Source: Methanocorpusculum sp. (lineage in GTDB: Archaea > Halobacteriota > Methanomicrobia > Methanomicrobiales > Methanocorpusculaceae). From it: a stretch of DNA of 6,142 bases. The stretch lies in assembly GCA_017555685.1 (NCBI GenBank), contig JAFZFW010000001.1, forward strand, positions 1 to 6,142, read 5' to 3'. How positions within the stretch are numbered: the first letter of the stretch is position 1; every line of letters begins with the position of its first letter. This document shows positions 1 to 4,669 of this stretch, piece by piece. The notes beneath the pieces are model-generated. The model saw only the letters and a list, made by a program, of their open reading frames with translations, was not told the DNA's origin and searched no databases. Both the position numbers and the translations under genes were made by a program.

Positions 1-306
1 AATCCCCGCGAGGCTGATGTGATCTTAGTCACCGGAGGCATGTCCCCGCAGTGGATTGACAAACTCCCGGACCTCTTTGACAGAGTCCCGGAACCGAAAG
101 CTGTTGTCACCATCGGAAACTGCCCGATTTCCGGCTGTGTCTTCAACCGCCCGGGCTGTGTTATTGACCCGCCGGTAAGCAAGTACATCCCGGTAACCGC
201 CGCTGTTCCGGGATGTCCGCCGAGACCAACCGAGATTATCAACGCGATTCTCTCAGCAGCCGATGAGCTGTTCAAAAACCATGAGGAAAAGGAGGCGAAG
301 AAATGA
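1..306 (+). CDS. Group 4 [NiFe] hydrogenase small subunit (NuoB/EchC-like), 5'-truncated
   Basis: This is the C-terminal 101 residues of the electron-transferring small subunit of an energy-converting hydrogenase, homologous to NuoB of complex I. The reading frame is open from the first base, so the start lies outside the window. Visible family signatures are the GNC segment around residue 41 of the fragment and the VPGCPPRP segment around residue 72. These normally give the third and fourth cysteine ligands of the proximal [4Fe-4S] cluster; the first two ligands would lie in the missing part. Two further cysteines (fragment residues 46 and 53) are also present. The protein should sit on the cytoplasmic face of the membrane against the large subunit, whose ATG overlaps this stop codon. 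Small subunit followed directly by large subunit and a polyferredoxin resembles the Eha order (ehaN-ehaO-ehaP) more than Ech, where another gene separates them. The subtype is inferred, so no symbol is given. Confidence 0.9.
   Translation, partial: NPREADVILVTGGMSPQWIDKLPDLFDRVPEPKAVVTIGNCPISGCVFNRPGCVIDPPVSKYIPVTAAVPGCPPRPTEIINAILSAADELFKNHEEKEAKK
290..295 (+). promoter_or_regulatory. Shine-Dalgarno site of the hydrogenase large-subunit gene
   Basis: AGGAGG lies 7 nt before the ATG at 303, inside the last codons of the small-subunit gene. It supports the ATG at 303, which overlaps the upstream TGA, as the true start. Confidence 0.8.
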
Positions 307-1388
307 AAAAAGTAGTTGACGTCTCACTGCCGGTAGGTCCGGTTCACCCATGCTTCAAGGAACCGCTTCGCATCAAATGCGAAACCGCAGGTGAGCGTAT
401 CTTACGTACCGAGGTTGAACTCGGATACGTGAAGAAGGGAATCGAGAAGATTATGGTCGGCCGCCCATGGCAGGAAACCATGTTCCTTGCAGAGCGTGTC
501 TGCGGTATCTGTTCTGTGGTTCACAACACGGCAATCGTCGGGGCGCTTGAAGCAATCAGCGGAATCGAAGTTCCGCGCAGAGCACAGCTTCTGCGTATCA
601 TCTTAAACGAACTTGACAGAATGCAGAGCCATCTGCTCGCAAACTACTCGTACTGCTACACCATTGAGCACGAGACGCTTGCCATGTATCTGTTAAACCT
701 TCGTGAGACGGTAATGGATGCCATCGAGAAGATGACCGGCACCCGTATCATGTCTGCCTATGTGGTGCCGGGAGGTGTCCGCGAGGATGTCTCTGACGCA
801 GTTCTTGCCGACATCCTCTCCGCACTGGACAAGGTTGAGCGTGAACTCAAACGCTACGTGAAAATGTTTGAGACCGGAAAACTCATCGCTCTTCGTTCCA
901 AGGGAATCGGTATTCTCTCAGTCGAGGATGCAAAGGCATCCGGCGTGGTAGGTCCTACTGCCCGTGCCTCCGGTATGGAGTGCGATGCCCGTGCAAACGA
1001 GCCGCTGTACGTCGAACTCGGCTGGCACATGATTACCCGCCCTGAAGGAGACAACTTCGCCCGCATTATGCTCAGATTCGATGAGCTGTTCCAGTCTTCT
1101 TCGATTGTCAGCAATGCAATCGGCAAGCTGGAAGCAGGTCCGGTTCGTCTCGGCGGAAAAGTCACTGCCGGTCATGTGAAGCACACCATCGAAGCACCAC
1201 GCGGAGACTTAACCTATGACATCGCTGTTGACGAAAACGGTGAAGTCCTCTCTGTTGCTATCCAGACCCCGTCGATTATGAACGTTGAAACAGCCGCTCA
1301 CGTTATGATGCAGAACTTATCCTCTGCTGCTGACGTGATGTCGGTCTTTATCAGTGCGGACCCGTGTATCGCCTGTGCGGAGCGCTGA
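303..1388 (+). CDS. Group 4 [NiFe] energy-converting hydrogenase large (catalytic) subunit
   Basis: This 361-residue protein carries the Ni-Fe active site, where H2 is split or formed. The N-terminal ligand pair is RVCGIC (Cys67 and Cys70) and the C-terminal pair is DPCIAC (Cys355 and Cys358). Both are complete, so this is a true hydrogenase and not a NuoD-type protein that has lost its nickel ligands. The opening VGPVHPCFKEPLRIK and the GIEK segment near residue 47 are typical of the Ech/Eha/Ehb/complex I 49-kDa family, and the length matches those subunits. The protein ends only three residues after the last cysteine, so there is no C-terminal extension for a maturation protease to remove. 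The start is an ATGA overlap with the small subunit, preceded by a strong AGGAGG. Expected role: membrane-associated, ion-gradient-driven reduction of ferredoxin with H2. Gene order favours an Eha-like enzyme, but Ech- or Mbh-like cannot be excluded. Confidence 0.95.
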   Translation: MKKVVDVSLPVGPVHPCFKEPLRIKCETAGERILRTEVELGYVKKGIEKIMVGRPWQETMFLAERVCGICSVVHNTAIVGALEAISGIEVPRRAQLLRIILNELDRMQSHLLANYSYCYTIEHETLAMYLLNLRETVMDAIEKMTGTRIMSAYVVPGGVREDVSDAVLADILSALDKVERELKRYVKMFETGKLIALRSKGIGILSVEDAKASGVVGPTARASGMECDARANEPLYVELGWHMITRPEGDNFARIMLRFDELFQSSSIVSNAIGKLEAGPVRLGGKVTAGHVKHTIEAPRGDLTYDIAVDENGEVLSVAIQTPSIMNVETAAHVMMQNLSSAADVMSVFISADPCIACAER

Positions 1389-1391
1389 ACC

Positions 1392-1991
1392 ATGTCGGTA
1401 CTTTCCTACCTCAAAGAGTTCTGCCGCCCTGCATGGCTGAAGAGCTTCTTCTTCGCAAAGACCGAGCCGCTGAAAAACCCGCCGTACTTCCGCGACTTCC
1501 CGCAGATTACGGACAAGGAGTGTACGAACTGTCTCTCGTGCAAGATGATTTGCCCCTGCCAGGGAGCCATTGATGTCGTCTGCGAGAACGGACAGTGGAC
1601 GCCGCGGATCACCTACGGCCACTGTGTCCGTTGCGGATACTGTGTTGAAGCATGTCCGGAAGAGGTCTTAACCTCAGGGGATATCTTAGACAAGAAACGT
1701 CTGGAAGGACTTGCTTTCATCCACGAGTACAAAGTTGTCGTTGACGAGGAGGCCTGCATGGGATGCGGAAACTGCAGTACTGCATGCCCGGCAAACCGGG
1801 AAATCGACCCGCACATTGGTGCAGGCGGTACTGCCATGTCTGACGATGTCTTAATGCGTGTCGAACGCGGAAAGAACAGAGTGCTCCACAATGATCTCTG
1901 CAAGGGATGCAAGGTCTGTATGGATACCTGTCCGAACCAGTCCATTCACGTTGTCCGCAATGTTCAGGCAGTTCAGGAGGCATACAAATGA
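1392..1991 (+). CDS. Polyferredoxin with four [4Fe-4S] motifs, hydrogenase-associated
   Basis: A 199-residue iron-sulfur protein. Four C-x2-C-x2-C-x3-C-P motifs are visible, with ligands at Cys44/47/50/54, Cys78/81/84/88, Cys122/125/128/132 and Cys170/173/176/180, predicting four [4Fe-4S] clusters. The first 40 residues have no cluster. They hold the segment LKSFFFAKTEPLKNPPYF, which resembles the N-terminal docking region of NuoI/EchF-type subunits of energy-converting hydrogenases and complex I. The gene starts 3 nt after the large-subunit stop, with GCGGAG nine bases upstream of the ATG, and its stop overlaps the fwdA start. The position suggests it takes electrons from the hydrogenase small subunit and may pass them to formylmethanofuran dehydrogenase. 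EchF usually has two clusters and EhaP about six, so a four-cluster protein fits neither name cleanly; no symbol is given. Extra cysteines at 11, 56 and 64 lie outside the motifs. Confidence 0.9.
   Translation: MSVLSYLKEFCRPAWLKSFFFAKTEPLKNPPYFRDFPQITDKECTNCLSCKMICPCQGAIDVVCENGQWTPRITYGHCVRCGYCVEACPEEVLTSGDILDKKRLEGLAFIHEYKVVVDEEACMGCGNCSTACPANREIDPHIGAGGTAMSDDVLMRVERGKNRVLHNDLCKGCKVCMDTCPNQSIHVVRNVQAVQEAYK
1975..1980 (+). promoter_or_regulatory. Shine-Dalgarno site deciding the fwdA start
   Basis: AGGAGG sits 7 nt before the ATG at 1988. The fwdA frame is open further upstream to 1907, but this site and the ATGA overlap with the polyferredoxin stop place the real start at 1988. Confidence 0.85.
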
Positions 1992-3691
1992 CGGATTATA
2001 TCATTAAGAATGCCTGTGTGTATGACCCGGCAAACGGGGTCGCAGGCGAAATCCGCGACATCTATGTGGTTGACGGAAAAATTGCAGAAGAGCCGTCGGC
2101 ACATGCCGAGGTAATCGATGCTGCCGGATGCTTAACCCTTCCGGGTGGTGTCGATTCCCACACTCACATCTGCGGAACGAAGGTCAACTTCGGCCGCTAC
2201 ATGAGTCCGGAGGATATGCGTGCCGGCCGTGCCCCGAGAAAGAACGGTATGCGTGCTGTCTCCGGATACAGTATCCCGACCACTTACGGAAACAGTTACC
2301 GCTATGCCCACATGGGATACACCACCTTAACCGAAGGTGCTATGGCTCCATTAGAGGCACGCCATACCCATGAAGAGTTCCGTCACACCCCGCTGCAGGA
2401 CGGTCTGGTCTTAACCCTCTTCGATGGTGACTGGGAAGTCATGCGGGCAATTGCAAACGGCGATATCAAACGTGCCGCAGGTCTTATTGCCTGGAGACTC
2501 AATGCCGTCAAAGGATATGGTGTCAAACTCACCAATCCGTTAGGGGCTGAGATGTGGAGCTGGGGTAAGAATGTTGAGTGTATCAGAAAACCCATCCCGA
2601 ACTTCAACTTATCTCCGGCTGAGTTCATCACCGGAATGATTGAGGCAAACGAGATGCTGGGACTCCCGCACTCGATTCACCTCCACTGCAACAACTTAGG
2701 AAAGCCTGGAAACTATACCTGTACCATCGGAACGATGGGTCTGGTTCCGGACTTAAACGAGAAACGCCAGACTGCCTACTTAACCCACGTACAGTTCCAC
2801 TCCTACGGCGGTTCGGGCTGGTCCGACTTCTGTTCGAAGAGTGAACCGGTTGCAAACATGGTAAACCGCAGACCGCAGATTACCATTGATATGGGTCAGG
2901 TCATGTTCGGCAGAACTACGACCATGACTGCCGACGGTCCGATGGAGTTTAACCTCTATCGTCTGCACCAGGACAAGTGGAGTAACCATGATGTCGAGAT
3001 GGAGACTGCATCCGGAGTTATTCCGGTAATGTACCGCAGGAAGAACCTTGTCAACAGTATCATGTGGGCAATCGGTCTTGAGCTTGCGCTCCTTGTCGAA
3101 AACCCGTGGCAGTGTCTTCTCACGACTGACAACCCGAACGGTGCACCGTTTGTGAAGTATCCGGAAATCATCGGTCTTCTCATGAGCAAAGAGTACCGTG
3201 ACAAAGAGTTTGCAACGGTTCACAAGAGTACCGGAAAGCGTACCTGCCTTGCAGCGCTCGACCGCGAACTCAGCTTTGAAGAGATTGCTGTCATGACCCG
3301 TGCCGGACAGGCCCGTGCATTAGGTCTTGACCAGTTCGGCAAAGGTCACTTAGGTGTCGGAGCAGATGCAGACATTGCTGTCTACCCGATCAGACCGGAT
3401 AAGATTGACCCGTCCAAACAGTACGCAGAAATCATCCGCGGCTTTGCCCAGACGAAGTTCACCATGAAAGGCGGAGTCTTAGTCTCCCGTGATGATGTCA
3501 TCCTTGCTGACGACTTAAACAGAACCTTCTGGTGTTCCCCGAAGGTTCCGGCAGCATATGAGATGAGCCGCGACCCTGAGCTTGTCAATGTCTTTGAAAA
3601 ATACTACACCATCAGAATGGAGAACTATCCGGTTGACGAGAAGTACTACATCAAACGCAGTATGAAGATTGAAACGGAGACGAAGTTATGA
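1988..3691 (+). CDS. fwdA: Formylmethanofuran dehydrogenase subunit A (amidohydrolase-type)
   Basis: This 567-residue subunit belongs to the amidohydrolase superfamily. In the known Fwd complex it condenses formate, made from CO2 at the W/Mo site of FwdB, with methanofuran at a dinuclear zinc centre to give formylmethanofuran. The residues expected for this are visible. The metal-binding HxH is at His58/His60 (DSHTH). A lysine that is probably carboxylated is near residue 180 (GVKLTNPLG). Histidines are at 231 and 233 (SIHLHCN), and the catalytic aspartate is probably Asp381 (LTTDNPNG). These fall within a few residues of the positions reported for the Methanothermobacter enzyme (57/59, 178, 230, 385). 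Length is normal for the family. The start is an ATGA overlap with the polyferredoxin gene, with AGGAGG seven bases upstream, and the stop overlaps fwdC in the same way. Unusual context: it follows hydrogenase subunits rather than fwdD/fwdB. Confidence 0.96.
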   Translation: MTDYIIKNACVYDPANGVAGEIRDIYVVDGKIAEEPSAHAEVIDAAGCLTLPGGVDSHTHICGTKVNFGRYMSPEDMRAGRAPRKNGMRAVSGYSIPTTYGNSYRYAHMGYTTLTEGAMAPLEARHTHEEFRHTPLQDGLVLTLFDGDWEVMRAIANGDIKRAAGLIAWRLNAVKGYGVKLTNPLGAEMWSWGKNVECIRKPIPNFNLSPAEFITGMIEANEMLGLPHSIHLHCNNLGKPGNYTCTIGTMGLVPDLNEKRQTAYLTHVQFHSYGGSGWSDFCSKSEPVANMVNRRPQITIDMGQVMFGRTTTMTADGPMEFNLYRLHQDKWSNHDVEMETASGVIPVMYRRKNLVNSIMWAIGLELALLVENPWQCLLTTDNPNGAPFVKYPEIIGLLMSKEYRDKEFATVHKSTGKRTCLAALDRELSFEEIAVMTRAGQARALGLDQFGKGHLGVGADADIAVYPIRPDKIDPSKQYAEIIRGFAQTKFTMKGGVLVSRDDVILADDLNRTFWCSPKVPAAYEMSRDPELVNVFEKYYTIRMENYPVDEKYYIKRSMKIETETKL

Positions 3692-4461
3692 GACGAATTA
3701 CGCTTATCATGCGGGAAGAGATGGCAGACTGCAGACTCCCGATTGAAGCGGAAGCAATCTGTCCGGAAACGATGTCGAAGACCATCGACCTCTCCCTTTT
3801 TGTCGGAAACGAGAAGAAGAAGATTACCGAGGTCTTTGATATCAGAGTCGACGGAGAAGCAGCAGGACCTGCAACCACTGAGATTATCTTAGTTGGAGAC
3901 TGCAGCCGCGTAAAACGTGTCGGTGAGTACATGACGGCAGGTAAAATCATCATCGAGGGTGATATCGGTATGCACTGCGGTGATTTCATGACCGGCGGAG
4001 AGATTGAGATCATGGGTCATGCAGGCGACTGGCTTGGCCGTGAGATGCTGGGCGGTAAAATCGTCTGTCACGGAAACGCGGCAAATTACTGCGGTTCCGG
4101 ATACCGCGGCGGCAGAAAAGGCATGCGCGGAGGAGAGATTCTTGTCGAAGGAAATGTCGGGGACTACTGTGCGGAATGTCTTTTCGGAGGTACTGTCCGC
4201 GTGAAAGGAAATGCCGGAATTCATGCAGGCGCCAACATGAAAGGCGGCCGTCTGATTATCGAAGGCGATGCGGTTATGCCGTGCGGAGATATGTTTGACG
4301 GAGAGGCCGATATCTTTGGAACGGTAACCGATTTCCTTGCCACGTTCCGTGAGAAGGGTCAGGCTGCTGTTGAAGGCCACACTCTGATTGAGTTCGAGGG
4401 CGACCTTGCACACCGGAATGCAAAAGGCATTCTGCGCGTTGGTAAATACATCCGTATTTAA
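3688..4461 (+). CDS. fwdC: Formylmethanofuran dehydrogenase subunit C (beta-helix subunit)
   Basis: A 257-residue structural subunit of the Fwd/Fmd complex, related to the C-terminal domain of glutamate synthase large subunits (GXGXG repeats). The middle of the protein is built of 19-residue glycine repeats typical of a right-handed beta-helix. Units are at residues 85-103, 104-122, 123-141, 149-167, 168-186 and 187-205, each close to the pattern G-x-I-x-I-x-G-x-x-G-x-x-x-G-x-x-x-x-G. A seven-residue insert (142-148) breaks the register once. The C-terminal segment (about 225-257) is non-repetitive. In the known complex, FwdC bridges FwdA and FwdB. The ATG overlaps the fwdA stop (ATGA) with GGAG eight bases upstream; an in-frame ATG at 3709 is possible but has weaker support. 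It is the last gene of the operon. Tungsten (Fwd) and molybdenum (Fmd) versions cannot be told apart from this subunit. Confidence 0.95.
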   Translation: MRRITLIMREEMADCRLPIEAEAICPETMSKTIDLSLFVGNEKKKITEVFDIRVDGEAAGPATTEIILVGDCSRVKRVGEYMTAGKIIIEGDIGMHCGDFMTGGEIEIMGHAGDWLGREMLGGKIVCHGNAANYCGSGYRGGRKGMRGGEILVEGNVGDYCAECLFGGTVRVKGNAGIHAGANMKGGRLIIEGDAVMPCGDMFDGEADIFGTVTDFLATFREKGQAAVEGHTLIEFEGDLAHRNAKGILRVGKYIRI

Positions 4462-4470
4462 CCCTCTCCC

Positions 4471-4484
4471 CGCCTCTTTTTTCT
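4471..4484 (+). terminator. Candidate T-run terminator after fwdC
   Basis: A pyrimidine-rich stretch begins about 10 nt after the fwdC stop and includes six consecutive T at 4477-4482. Archaeal RNA polymerase commonly terminates at such T-runs without a strong hairpin. It lies between the operon end and the next promoter-like sequence, which supports the role. Confidence 0.5.
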
Positions 4485-4492
4485 GTGTTTGC

Positions 4493-4508
4493 AGGATGTT
4501 TTTATCCT
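4493..4508 (+). other. Short hairpin in the intergenic gap
   Basis: AGGAT (4493-4497) and ATCCT (4504-4508) are exact inverted repeats around a GTTTTT loop. The 5-bp stem is short. It could assist termination or be chance. Confidence 0.3.
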
Positions 4509-4516
4509 CTTCAAAC

Positions 4517-4531
4517 CATATATGTTATATG
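4517..4531 (+). promoter_or_regulatory. TATA-like promoter of the symporter operon
   Basis: The run CATATATGTTATATG is the most AT-rich, TATA-like segment in the gap. An archaeal TATA box usually lies about 25 nt before the transcription start. A box at 4525-4530 would put the start at about 4552-4556, on or next to the ATG at 4554; a box at 4518-4523 would put it near 4546. Both imply a very short or absent leader, consistent with the lack of a Shine-Dalgarno site before 4554. Confidence 0.5.
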
Positions 4532-4534
4532 TCA

Positions 4535-4542
4535 ACACGTGT
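4535..4542. promoter_or_regulatory. Perfect 8-bp palindrome, possible operator
   Basis: ACACGTGT is its own reverse complement. It lies between the TATA-like sequence and the predicted transcription start, where a bound regulator would block initiation. No matching second copy was noticed elsewhere in the gap, so operator function is only a suggestion. Confidence 0.25.
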
Positions 4543-4553
4543 CATATTATAGT

Positions 4554-4667
4554 ATGATATTGGGATTACCAGAGCTGACGGTCTTTTCTGTTGGCGGCTC
4601 CATCCTTCTGATACTGGTTCTCCTGCTGATATGGGGTATTCTGTTCCCGAAGGAGGAGGAGGAGTAA
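4554..4667 (+). CDS. Small membrane protein, probable symporter small accessory protein
   Basis: A 37-residue protein: a short N-terminal segment (MILGLPEL), one strongly hydrophobic helix at about residues 9-31, and an acidic tail PKEEEE. The hydrophobic core and its position immediately before a sodium:solute symporter match the small single-helix proteins that precede SSS transporters in many archaea and bacteria, annotated as symporter small accessory protein. By analogy it may stabilise or regulate the transporter in the membrane; this is inferred from context. The frame is open upstream to a GTG at 4485. That longer form would start inside the terminator-like region and translate the promoter, so the ATG at 4554 is preferred. 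There is no Shine-Dalgarno site, suggesting a leaderless or nearly leaderless message. The symporter ATG follows the stop after 2 nt. Confidence 0.7.
   Translation: MILGLPELTVFSVGGSILLILVLLLIWGILFPKEEEE
4651..4664 (+). promoter_or_regulatory. Extended Shine-Dalgarno site of the symporter, inside the upstream gene
   Basis: A repeated AGG purine run ends 5 nt before the ATG at 4670. It is made by the four GAG codons and the preceding AAG at the end of the small membrane protein gene, so the acidic tail and the ribosome binding site share the same bases. Confidence 0.8.
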
Positions 4668-4669
4668 TT

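Noticed and set aside
1317..1945. Several open frames antisense to, or out of frame with, the polyferredoxin
   Set aside because: They overlap a gene with four perfect cluster motifs and have no independent support.
1907..1987. Upstream extension of the fwdA frame by 27 residues
   Set aside because: It lies inside the polyferredoxin's fourth cluster region, the added residues do not look like FwdA, and the ATG at 1988 has a strong ribosome binding site.
2780..3223. 147-codon open frame on the minus strand
   Set aside because: It lies wholly within fwdA, shows no recognisable domain, and is explained as a shadow of the coding bias of the plus-strand gene.
3958..4320. Possible DNA repeat array within fwdC
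   Set aside because: The periodicity is at protein level (19-residue beta-helix units); the nucleotide copies are too diverged to count as a DNA repeat or CRISPR.
3889..4413. 174-codon open frame on the minus strand
   Set aside because: It is antisense to the fwdC glycine repeats; the periodic sequence of the repeats keeps the opposite frame open. No ribosome site or family signature was seen.
4485..4553. GTG start giving a 60-residue version of the small membrane protein
   Set aside because: It would translate the hairpin, TATA-like and palindrome region and adds no recognisable sequence; the ATG at 4554 gives the compact single-helix form seen next to symporters.
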